A stretch of 29,241 bases of DNA, from assembly GCA_037444005.1 (NCBI GenBank), contig JBBING010000023.1, positions 1 through 29,241 of the forward strand. Direction: 5' to 3'. Position 1 is the first letter of the stretch. Every line of letters starts with the position of its first letter. Below the pieces are notes generated by a model. That model was not told the DNA's origin, did no database searches, and was given only the letters and a program-made list of their open reading frames with translations. A program made the position numbers and the translations under genes. Shown here one piece after another: positions 23,012-29,218 of this stretch. The stretch comes from DATLZC01 sp037444005 (GTDB taxonomy: Bacteria; Chloroflexota; Dehalococcoidia; DSTF01; JACRBR01).

Positions 23012-23989
23012 ATGCAGCGGTACATCCTGCGCCGCGTCCTCCTGATGGCGCCGACGATCGTCGGGGTCACGTTCGCCCTGTTCATGCTCATCCGGTTCAT
23101 CCCGGGCGACGTGATTCAGCAGATCGCGGGCGAAAGCGCTGTCATCACCCCGGAGGTCCGGGCGGACATCGAGCACCGGCTCGGGCTCGACCGGCCGTGG
23201 TACACCCAGTACTGGGCGTGGCTGTTCGACGCCGTCCGCGGCGACTTCGGCGAGTCGCTCCGCTCCGGCGTGCCCATCAGCGAGGAGTTGCGGCACCGCC
23301 TGCCCGTCACCCTCGAGCTGACCACGCTCGCCCTGATGGTGTCGCTGCTCATCGCGCTCCCCGTGGGCATCCTGTCGGCTGTCCGGCAGGATACGTGGAT
23401 GGACTACGTGGCGCGGAGCATCGCCATCGGGGCGCTCGCGGTACCCGTGTTCTGGCTGGCGACGCTCGTCATCGTGCTGCCTTCCGTCTGGTGGAAAGTC
23501 GCGCCGCCCCTGAAGTACGTCGATCTGTGGGACGATCCCTGGCGCAACCTGCAGATCATGCTGTTCCCCTACGGGAAGTTCATTCCGGTCGGGCCCGCCG
23601 TGCTCCTGGGGATAGGGCTTTCGGGCACGGTGATGCGGCTGACTCGCGCCCAGATGCTCGAGGTGTTGCGTCAGGACTACATCCGCACCGCGTGGGCGAA
23701 GGGCCTCCGTGAACGCACGGTCATCACCCGGCATGCCATGAAAAACGCCCTCATCCCGGTGGTGACGGTGGTGGGCCTGCAGCTTCCGTTCCTCATCGGC
23801 GGCGCCGTCATCATCGAGAGCATCTTCAGCATCCCGGGCACAGGCCGCTACCTCTTGTCGGCTATCCAGGGGCTCGACTACACCGTCGTCCAGGGCGTGG
23901 TGCTCATCATCGCCGTCGCGGTGGTGGTGTCGAACCTGCTGGTCGACCTGACGTACGCCTATCTGGATCCGAGGATCCGGTACACCTGA
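23012..23989 (+). CDS. Peptide/nickel-type ABC transporter permease (DppB/OppB family), system 2
   Basis: This 325-residue protein begins MQRYILRRVLLMAPTIVGVT. It has the normal RFIPGDVIQQIAGESA first loop, LGLDRPWYTQYWAWL, coupling loop RAQMLEVLRQDYIRTAWAKG with HAMKNALIPVVTVVG, and the end LLVDLTYAYLDPRIRYT. It resembles the system 1 permease in the coupling and C-terminal regions but differs in the loops. It lies just after the hairpin at 22973-23003, has no visible Shine-Dalgarno, and shares a base between its stop and the next ATG (TGATGG). Confidence 0.94.
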   Translation: MQRYILRRVLLMAPTIVGVTFALFMLIRFIPGDVIQQIAGESAVITPEVRADIEHRLGLDRPWYTQYWAWLFDAVRGDFGESLRSGVPISEELRHRLPVTLELTTLALMVSLLIALPVGILSAVRQDTWMDYVARSIAIGALAVPVFWLATLVIVLPSVWWKVAPPLKYVDLWDDPWRNLQIMLFPYGKFIPVGPAVLLGIGLSGTVMRLTRAQMLEVLRQDYIRTAWAKGLRERTVITRHAMKNALIPVVTVVGLQLPFLIGGAVIIESIFSIPGTGRYLLSAIQGLDYTVVQGVVLIIAVAVVVSNLLVDLTYAYLDPRIRYT

Positions 23990-24957
23990 TGGCGACGACG
24001 GAAGCGGTCCAGGTCTTTCCTCTCGAGCGGCCGGAGCGGCGGGCGGCGTGGCCACGCCGGGCGGTGCGCACCGTGTGGTGGTTCACGCGCAAGAAGCCGC
24101 TGGGGGCCTTCGGGGCGTTCATCGTGCTCGTGCTGCTGTTCCTGGCGACGTTCGCGGACGGCCGCGTCTTCGGGAGCAGCGAGCCCCTGCTCGCGCCGCA
24201 CGGGTTCAAGGATCAGTTTCTCTCGGCCCGGAACGAGGGGCCCTCGTGGGATCATCCTTTCGGGACCGACCAGACGGGCCACGACATGCTGAGCCAGATC
24301 ATCTACGGCGCGCGGGTCTCCGTGATCATCGGGTTCAGCTCCGTGGCCATCGCCGCCCTCCTGTCGGGCCTCATCGGCATCGTGAGCGGGTACTACGGGG
24401 GCTGGTTAGATTCCATCGCCCAGCGCTTCATCGATATCCTCATCTCCTTCCCGGCGATCGTGCTGCTCGTGGTGCTGGTGTCGGTGTTCGCGCCGCCGGG
24501 GACGGAGCGCGGGACGGAGTTCTGGCGGGCGATGGCGCTCATCGTCGGGCTCGGCGTGATCATCGCGGGGGGCGCCTCACGGGTGATCCGGGGCGCGACC
24601 ATCGCCGTGAAGCAGAATCAGTACATCGACGCCGCGCGGGCCATCGGAGCGAGCGACCTGCGCATCCTGCTGCGGTACATCCTGCCGAACGTCTTCGCCG
24701 TCATCCTCATCCTGTCGACGATCCAGCTCGGCGCGGCGATCCTGGCGGAGGCGTCCATCAGCTTCCTCGGCTACGGGATTCCGCCGCCGTTCCCCGCGTG
24801 GGGAAGCATGCTGTCTACGCAGGGCGTGCCCTTCATGCGCGAGAATCCGTGGCTCGCGGTGTGGCCTGGCGTGGCCATCGCGCTCGCGGTGTACGGGTTC
24901 AACATGTTCGGCGACGCCCTGCGCGACGTCCTCGACCCCCGTCTGCGCGGCGTCTGA
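23989..24957 (+). CDS. Peptide/nickel-type ABC transporter permease (DppC/OppC family), system 2
   Basis: This 322-residue protein has a basic N-terminus, a first membrane segment (about 40-56), the loop HPFGTDQTGHDMLSQIIYGA (GTDxxGxD motif), and a multi-pass core with coupling loop YIDAARAIGASDLRILLRYI. It ends MFGDALRDVLDPRLRGV. It completes the membrane part of system 2 and is the last gene of the plus-strand transporter block. The expected DppD/DppF ATPases do not follow; the next gene is on the other strand. They must be encoded elsewhere or shared between systems. Confidence 0.94.
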   Translation: MATTEAVQVFPLERPERRAAWPRRAVRTVWWFTRKKPLGAFGAFIVLVLLFLATFADGRVFGSSEPLLAPHGFKDQFLSARNEGPSWDHPFGTDQTGHDMLSQIIYGARVSVIIGFSSVAIAALLSGLIGIVSGYYGGWLDSIAQRFIDILISFPAIVLLVVLVSVFAPPGTERGTEFWRAMALIVGLGVIIAGGASRVIRGATIAVKQNQYIDAARAIGASDLRILLRYILPNVFAVILILSTIQLGAAILAEASISFLGYGIPPPFPAWGSMLSTQGVPFMRENPWLAVWPGVAIALAVYGFNMFGDALRDVLDPRLRGV

Positions 24958-25022
24958 CCGCGCATCCACGGCGCCACGCCGCGCACGTTCCTCCGGTTTC
25001 ACATCGAAGCCTGAGATCGAGG

Positions 25023-25054
25023 CCGTTGCGCTGCGGTCCGATGCCACGCAACGG
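25023..25054. terminator. Inverted repeat in the convergent gap before the thioredoxin gene
   Basis: CCGTTGCG (25023-25030) and CGCAACGG (25047-25054) are exact reverse complements with a 16-base loop. The gap between the two convergent genes (24958-25145) holds nothing else recognisable. The repeat could end transcription from either side, but no T-run accompanies it. Confidence 0.35.
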
Positions 25055-25145
25055 TCCGGACGAGGAGGAGGTCGGCCAGCGCGCCGAACCGTTTACTAGA
25101 GGCAGATTCGAGGCTGGGTGGGGCGACGGTTTGCCGGAAGAGCGC

Positions 25146-25547
25146 TCACCTGCGCCGAAAGAGGCGGCCCAGTCGCCCCGGAGGGCTCGCGGGCCTGGGG
25201 CTCGGAGCGTCGCTCTCGGCGGGAGGCGCGTAGCGATCCAGATAAGCGCGGAGGGCGTGATCCGGAAGGTAGCCCTGCACCCGCGACACCTGTTTCCCGT
25301 CCCGAAAGAGGATCAACGTCGGGATGGAGCGCACGCCGAACCTCGCCGCTGCACGCCGGCTGCCGTCGATATTCACCTTGCCAAACATCACCCGTCCCCG
25401 GTACTCCTTCGCGAGACGCTCCACGACCGGCGCGACCGCCTTACACGGGCCGCACCAGTCGGCGTAGAAGTCGACGAAGAGCAACGGTTCCTCGGCGAGG
25501 AGCTCCTGCAGGAGCTCCTCGTCCAGCTCCAGCACCCACCGGCTCAC
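25146..25547 (-). CDS. Thioredoxin with basic C-terminal extension
   Basis: This 133-residue protein has a complete thioredoxin fold: LLFVDFYADWCGPCKAVAPV with redox Cys32 and Cys35, KVNIDGSRRAAARFGVRSIP with cis-Pro76, and LILFRDGKQVSRVQGYL. It would reduce disulfides in cytoplasmic proteins using electrons from a thioredoxin reductase. The final 25 residues are Pro/Arg-rich (ending GRLGRLFRRR), a tail not found in standard thioredoxins of about 105-110 residues. GTG 25547 is set by GGAGG seven bases upstream. The divergent intergenic region to the acyltransferase contains a CRP/FNR-like site. The flavoprotein fusion about 1.2 kb away is a possible reductase partner. Confidence 0.93.
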   Translation of the reverse strand: MSRWVLELDEELLQELLAEEPLLFVDFYADWCGPCKAVAPVVERLAKEYRGRVMFGKVNIDGSRRAAARFGVRSIPTLILFRDGKQVSRVQGYLPDHALRAYLDRYAPPAESDAPSPRPASPPGRLGRLFRRR

Positions 25548-25698
25548 TCAACATCCTCCACTACCTGCGGACGCAGCATCGCTTACCGCCGCCAGAATGC
25601 CGCACATCGATAGTGGGGCCTGTGGCCCGGATCACACTCCGCGCGGAACCGTCACGGGGCGGCCGGCTCGAGGGCGTTTCCCGGCGCGGTGGCCTCGC

Positions 25699-25741
25699 TG
25701 TGATCGCCGTCACGGGGGAAGGGGCGCTCGCGTCCTATGGT
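25699..25741 (+). promoter_or_regulatory. CRP/FNR-like site and -10 element of the acyltransferase gene
   Basis: TGTGATCGCCGTCACG at 25699-25714 is a near-palindrome (TGTGA / TCACG) of the CRP/FNR type. It is followed, after 21 bp, by TATGGT at 25736-25741. The site centre is then about 41.5 bp upstream of the expected start, the class II activator position. No -35 consensus is needed in that arrangement. It could also influence the divergent thioredoxin gene. Confidence 0.6.
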
Positions 25742-25764
25742 GCGTTCGGGGGCGGCCGGAGTCG

Positions 25765-26511
25765 ATGGACGCTCGCATTTGGCCCGGGTCGGCGCGGGTG
25801 TACGACTTCGTGAAGCAGGTGAACGCCGCTTCGCTGCGGCGCAACTGGCGCGTCGCTGGTGAGGGGCTGGAGCGGCTGGCTGGGTTCAGGCGCGGCGTCA
25901 TCGCCGTCAACCACGGGCATCTGGTGGACGGAACGGTCGTCATGCCCCTCGTGCGGGAGCGAGTCCTCTTTTTGTGCGACGCCCGGGGTGTCGACTCTCC
26001 GGTGCTCGGGCATCTCTTGCGGGTCATGGGCGTGCTGCGGGTGGACGTCACACGATCCGATCCTCGCGGCGCACTGGCGGCGGTTCGTGCGGCTGCCTCA
26101 GGGCACGTGCTGGGAATCTTCCCCGAAGGGCGCGTCAGCGGAGGCCGGGGCCTTTTGCCGGCCCGACAGGGCGTCGCTTACCTAGCGGCTAGCCTGGGGC
26201 TGCCGGTGTTGCCGGTGGCGCTGTGGGGCTTAGAGGCGTTCAACCGGCCCCTCGACGTGTATGTGAGGCGGACCCGTCCCGTGATTCACGTGCGTGTGGG
26301 CGTCGAGTACCACGTCTGCGTACCGAAACGAGAGGCTAGGACGTTGGGGGCGGCCGCGGACGCCATCATGGTCCTCATCGCACGGATGCTGCCCCCGGAA
26401 CTCCAGGGCGTCTACAGCCCCGGCTGCGAAGGGCGCGAGCGAGGCGAGCGAGCGCTCGAGGCGGGGTGGGTACGGCCGGCGGGGAGCCCACCATCGGGCC
26501 TGCGCGACTGA
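25765..26511 (+). CDS. PlsC-like lysophospholipid/glycerol-phosphate acyltransferase
   Basis: This 248-residue protein has the catalytic H-x4-D motif of the family in VIAVNHGHLVDGTVV (His50, Asp55), the phosphate-binding block FPEGRVSGGRGLLPARQG (119-136), and SLGLPVLPVALWGLEAF. It likely acylates a lysophosphatidate-type acceptor at the membrane. Substrate preference is unknown, and the usual NHxSxxD appears as NHGHLVD. ATG 25765 is chosen because homology begins there, although GGAG lies only three bases upstream; the reading frame extends further 5' without conserved features. The tail after about residue 215 is low complexity. Confidence 0.82.
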   Translation: MDARIWPGSARVYDFVKQVNAASLRRNWRVAGEGLERLAGFRRGVIAVNHGHLVDGTVVMPLVRERVLFLCDARGVDSPVLGHLLRVMGVLRVDVTRSDPRGALAAVRAAASGHVLGIFPEGRVSGGRGLLPARQGVAYLAASLGLPVLPVALWGLEAFNRPLDVYVRRTRPVIHVRVGVEYHVCVPKREARTLGAAADAIMVLIARMLPPELQGVYSPGCEGRERGERALEAGWVRPAGSPPSGLRD

Positions 26512-26552
26512 CCGAATCGACGGCTCGACGCACGCGCCTCTTCGCGGTCATC

Positions 26553-26596
26553 TGTGATCGATATTACGTTCCGCCCCGCGGCGCGGCCGGTATGCT
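26553..26596 (+). promoter_or_regulatory. CRP/FNR-like site and -10 element of the glutaredoxin-flavoprotein gene
   Basis: TGTGATCGATATTACG at 26553-26568 shares TGTGATC and ACG with the site upstream of the acyltransferase. It is followed after 22 bp by TATGCT at 26591-26596. Transcription would start near 26603, giving a leader of about 115 bases before ATG 26719. Confidence 0.55.
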
Positions 26597-26718
26597 GTCT
26601 GAAGCGACCGCATTCCGAGCGCCGACGTCTTCCGTTCCCGCGGGATTCCGTCGAAGGCCGCGTGCCCGACGGCAAGGGGCCCCGGGGCCGCTGCAGCACA
26701 GAAGGAGGGCTGAACGGG

Positions 26719-27930
26719 ATGGCTGGCATCAAGGTCTACGGCGCTCCCTGGTGCCCTGATTGCAGGCGCGCGAAACAGTTCCTGGGCGAAATGCGGATCC
26801 CGTACGAGTGGATTGACATCGATCAGGACGAGGATGCCCGAGCGTACGTCCGCGAGAAGAATCAGGGGAAGCAGATCATTCCCACCATCGTCTTTCCAGA
26901 CGGTTCGATTCTGGCGGAGCCGAGCAACGATGCATTGGCTCAAAAGCTGGGCCTGGAGCTGCGCGCGAAACAGAGCTACTACGACCTGATCATCGTGGGT
27001 GGCGGCCCCGCCGGGCTGACGGCGGCCATCTACGCCGCTCGCGAGGGCATCGGCTGCCTGGTCATCGAGAAGAGCGCGCCGGGCGGACAGGCGGGCGTCA
27101 CGGAACGCATCGACAACTACCCCGGCTTCCCCGAGGGGATCGGCGGGGCTGAACTGGCGAGTCGCGTCGTGGAGCAAGCGCGCCGCTACGGCGTGGAGTT
27201 GCTCTCGGCCGTCGACGTGGCCTCCATCTCCCGAGACGACGCGTGTGTACGGGTCGTCACCGGGCCCGGTGACGAATACCGTTCGCGCGCGGTCATCGTC
27301 TCGACCGGCGCCAGCTACCGGCGGCTGGGCGTCCCGGGGGAAAGCGATCTGATCGGCGCGGGCATCCACTTCTGCTCCACCTGTGACGGTCCGTTCTACA
27401 AGGGCTCTCGCGAGCTGATGGTGATCGGAGGAGGGAACTCGGGCGTCGAGGAGGCGTTCTTCCTCTCCCAGTTCACCGAACAGATCACGCTGGTGGAGTA
27501 CATGCCAGAGCTCAAAGCGAGCGCGCTACTGCAGGAGAAGGCTCGCTCGCGCCCCGACTTCCGGATTCTGACGAACACCGAGATTCTCGAGTTTCGAGGA
27601 GATGGAGGCAGGCTCACCGCCGTGCGGGCGAGGAACCGGGCCACAGGGGAGGACCTGGAGTTCCACCCTGCGGCCGCCTTCGTCTTCATCGGCCTCTCGC
27701 CCAACACCGCGTTCCTCAAGGGCTCGGTCGACCTCGACGAGTGGGGCTTCATCAAGACGGACGCGATGTTCCAGACGAGCATGCCCGGCGTCTTTGCTGC
27801 GGGGGACGTGCGAGCGGGAAGCACGAAGCAGCTGGCGAGCGCAGTCGGCGAGGGCGCAGCCGTCCTACTGATGGTGCGCCAGTATCTGCAGAAGTCAGGA
27901 GACCTGTCCGCCCGGACGGCCTCAGCCTAG
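26719..27930 (+). CDS. Glutaredoxin domain fused to AhpF/thioredoxin-reductase-type flavoprotein
   Basis: This 403-residue protein is a fusion. Residues 1-80 are a glutaredoxin-like domain (YGAPWCPDCRRAKQFL, Cys12 and Cys15; cis-Pro55). Residues 88-403 are a low-molecular-weight disulfide reductase: FAD motif IIVGGGPAGLTAAIYAA, redox pair CSTC (219-222), nucleotide loop GGGNSGVEEAFFL (237-249) and FAAGDVRAG. The second nucleotide strand reads TLVEYMPELKAS, whereas NADPH-specific thioredoxin reductases have an HRR motif there. The acidic Glu260 and the GGGNSGVE loop resemble NADH-dependent AhpF. I infer an NADH-driven reductase passing electrons to its own CPDC domain and then to a peroxidase, thioredoxin or mixed disulfides. 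AAGGAGG ten bases upstream sets the start. Confidence 0.88.
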   Translation: MAGIKVYGAPWCPDCRRAKQFLGEMRIPYEWIDIDQDEDARAYVREKNQGKQIIPTIVFPDGSILAEPSNDALAQKLGLELRAKQSYYDLIIVGGGPAGLTAAIYAAREGIGCLVIEKSAPGGQAGVTERIDNYPGFPEGIGGAELASRVVEQARRYGVELLSAVDVASISRDDACVRVVTGPGDEYRSRAVIVSTGASYRRLGVPGESDLIGAGIHFCSTCDGPFYKGSRELMVIGGGNSGVEEAFFLSQFTEQITLVEYMPELKASALLQEKARSRPDFRILTNTEILEFRGDGGRLTAVRARNRATGEDLEFHPAAAFVFIGLSPNTAFLKGSVDLDEWGFIKTDAMFQTSMPGVFAAGDVRAGSTKQLASAVGEGAAVLLMVRQYLQKSGDLSARTASA

Positions 27931-28282
27931 GAGGGCAGGGGCGGGAGAGGGCGCTCGGACCCCGATGGTCCGCCGGGATGACCGGGGCGCACGCCTCGCG
28001 GGCGCCCGGACGGAAGTCGTCCCGTCGACGGGGGCGCACGGCGCTCGCGAGGCTCACGATGACATGGGGGGCTGAATGCGGAAGTCCAGCGTGCGCCCCC
28101 AAACACGACGTTGCGGGAACCTGCCGTGAATCGGGGGCGGGCTGCCGGGCAAGGGCGGCCCGCCGTCCCTTCGGGGCGGCCGACCGCCGGGCCTCACGCT
28201 GCAGGGGGCCTATACAGGTCCGGGTTACTCTGGCGAGCCATCCTTCGGGACCGAGGGCATCGACCAGTAAACCGACGCGGCG
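27931..28282. other. 352-base non-coding, GC-rich structured region
   Basis: I see no convincing gene here. Structure is dense. CCCGTCGACGGG is a 12-bp palindrome at 28021-28032. GGGGGC/GCCCCC (28067-28072 and 28095-28100) can pair. GCGGGC/GCCCGC (28137-28142 and 28158-28163) can pair. A hairpin at 28162-28180 closes on a C(TTCG)G tetraloop with one bulged T. The flavoprotein gene and the small minus-strand gene converge here, so bidirectional termination is the simplest explanation. A structured RNA is possible but no known family was recognised. Confidence 0.4.
28162..28180 (+). terminator. UUCG-tetraloop hairpin in the convergent region
   Basis: GCCG-T-CCC pairs with GGG-CGGC around a TTCG loop (28170-28173), a very stable RNA hairpin type. 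No T-run follows, so its role as a terminator is tentative. Confidence 0.35.
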
Positions 28283-28447
28283 TCACGAACGAGCCGGCGT
28301 CGCTGTAGCAGCGCTCGTACGGCCGAGCCGCGGATCGTCAGCCACGCGGATCCAAATGCCTTCGCCCGGCAGTTCTTCCCCGGCTCGGACGCTAACGATC
28401 TCGTTCAACGCTGGGTGGAAGTAGATCCCGTCGCGACGGACACCCAT
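28283..28447 (-). CDS. Small hypothetical protein (54 residues)
   Basis: This protein is not recognised. The sequence starts MGVRRDGIYFHPALNEIVSV and continues RAGEELPGEGIWIRVADDPR, with alternating hydrophobic residues suggesting a small beta structure, then a polar tail. The support is translational: AAGGAG (minus strand, 28453-28458) lies five bases before ATG 28447. The frame extends further upstream, but that part is Arg-rich and looks non-coding. It lies about 100 bases downstream of another small gene on the same strand and may be co-transcribed with it. Confidence 0.55.
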   Translation of the reverse strand: MGVRRDGIYFHPALNEIVSVRAGEELPGEGIWIRVADDPRLGRTSAATATPARS

Positions 28448-28548
28448 GGCAACTCCTTCTGCTCTCGCCACTGACTCCTCACGACGCGTTCGGTCGATGC
28501 GCGGCCGAGGCCCAGCGTCGCGGTAGTTGCGAAGTCCCCGCACCTCTG

Positions 28549-28743
28549 TCACAGCAGCCCGGCCCGTCTGCTCACAGTGAGGCTCACAAGGCCCGCAATG
28601 CCGATGCCGGCGACGATGTCCCAGTGGATCGTGCGTCCGAGGGCCAGGTTGCCGGCGACGGCGGTGGCGAGGATCGCGCCGGTGAGCGCGGCTCCCCAAA
28701 GCAGCGCGCGTGTCCAGCTCGGGCCGTGGGAGCGTCGGTCCAT
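28549..28743 (-). CDS. Small two-helix membrane protein (64 residues)
   Basis: This unrecognised protein has two predicted membrane segments, about 13-35 (ALLWGAALTGAILATAVAG) and 42-58 (DIVAGIGIAGLVSLTVS), separated by a short LALGRTIHW loop, and a basic end SRRAGLL. No Shine-Dalgarno precedes ATG 28743. Instead a weak -10 (CACACT) ends six bases upstream, as at other apparently leaderless genes here. A degenerate CRP/FNR-like site lies a further 21 bp upstream. It is divergent from the 93-residue gene at 28937. The function is unknown. Confidence 0.55.
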   Translation of the reverse strand: MDRRSHGPSWTRALLWGAALTGAILATAVAGNLALGRTIHWDIVAGIGIAGLVSLTVSRRAGLL

Positions 28744-28749
28744 AGGGGC

Positions 28750-28792
28750 AGTGTGCCATCCGCAGCGCCAGCGGCCCGTAGCGCTGATCACA
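28750..28792 (-). promoter_or_regulatory. Degenerate CRP/FNR-like site and -10 of the small membrane protein gene
   Basis: On the minus strand TGTGATCAGCGCTACG (28777-28792) keeps the TGTGATC half and the ACG end of the other sites. It is followed after 21 bp by CACACT (28750-28755), six bases before the ATG. The right half-site is poor, so this call rests largely on the shared spacing. Confidence 0.35.
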
Positions 28793-28828
28793 CCCAACCG
28801 AAGCCAGTCTGGGGCAGCCTCTTCTCCG

Positions 28829-28872
28829 TGTGATCCCAATCACGCTCGACGCGGGGAAGCGGCGCCCACAAT
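28829..28872 (+). promoter_or_regulatory. CRP/FNR-like site and -10 element of the 93-residue gene
   Basis: TGTGATCCCAATCACG at 28829-28844 is a clear TGTGA-N6-TCACG near-palindrome. It is followed after 22 bp by CACAAT (28867-28872), repeating the geometry at 25699 and 26553. The predicted start is near 28879, directly at the edge of the inverted repeat at 28881-28897. Confidence 0.5.
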
Positions 28873-28880
28873 GGGCGAGG

Positions 28881-28897
28881 ATACCCCCATGGGGTAT
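28881..28897. promoter_or_regulatory. CsoR/CstR-like operator
   Basis: ATACCCC-CAT-GGGGTAT is a perfect 7-bp inverted repeat with a 3-bp centre. A run of C then G flanked by ATA/TAT is the pattern of operators bound by CsoR-family repressors, which sense Cu(I), or persulfides in the case of CstR. It covers the expected transcription start of the gene at 28937. No CsoR gene is in the window. Confidence 0.6.
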
Positions 28898-28936
28898 AGC
28901 CGCTCACTCATGGACAGCGCAGCAGGAGGGCCGACG

Positions 28937-29218
28937 ATGACAACGCTGGAACGCATCAACCAGCTTTCTGCGGAACGTTTGCGGTTGTACCGCGCCGTGA
29001 GCCAGGGCCAGGCCGCCCTCGGTCGAACGGAACGTCTGCATGAAGTCGTGCGGGAGCTAGAGGAGCTCTGGGAGCGCCGCCGCCTGGAACGCGCGGGATG
29101 TCGCGAAGGCATCGACCTTCTGGTGGAGCGCGCCTACGCCCGCGCCTACGGCGAAGGATACGACGCCGTCATCGGAACCTCTAGCCCGGCTCTACGCTCT
29201 TCGCGGTGGAAACGGTGA
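28937..29218 (+). CDS. Small coiled-coil protein (93 residues), function unknown
   Basis: The protein begins MTTLERINQLSAERLRLYRA and has a highly charged helical core (RTERLHEVVRELEELWERRR), followed by RAYARAYGEGYDAVIG and a basic Ser-rich end. The heptad-like spacing of Leu suggests a coiled coil. It recalls small DUF2630-type proteins, but I cannot confirm this. It is not CsoR, because the Cys-His-Cys copper ligands are absent. AGGAGG seven bases before ATG 28937 sets the start; an in-frame ATG at 28889 lies inside the operator and has no such site. It may be the first gene of an operon that continues past the window edge. Confidence 0.7.
   Translation: MTTLERINQLSAERLRLYRAVSQGQAALGRTERLHEVVRELEELWERRRLERAGCREGIDLLVERAYARAYGEGYDAVIGTSSPALRSSRWKR

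Noticed and set aside
25501..25516. 16-bp palindrome AGCTCCTGCAGGAGCT
   Set aside because: It lies inside the thioredoxin coding sequence and follows from the repeated Glu-Leu-Leu codons.
27741..28424. Plus-strand frame across the end of the flavoprotein gene and the gap
   Set aside because: It overlaps the flavoprotein in another frame, is low complexity, and has no Shine-Dalgarno or homology.
28571..28581. CTCAC-A-GTGAG palindrome
   Set aside because: It is short, lies in the coding end of the 64-residue protein, and is not placed at a promoter.
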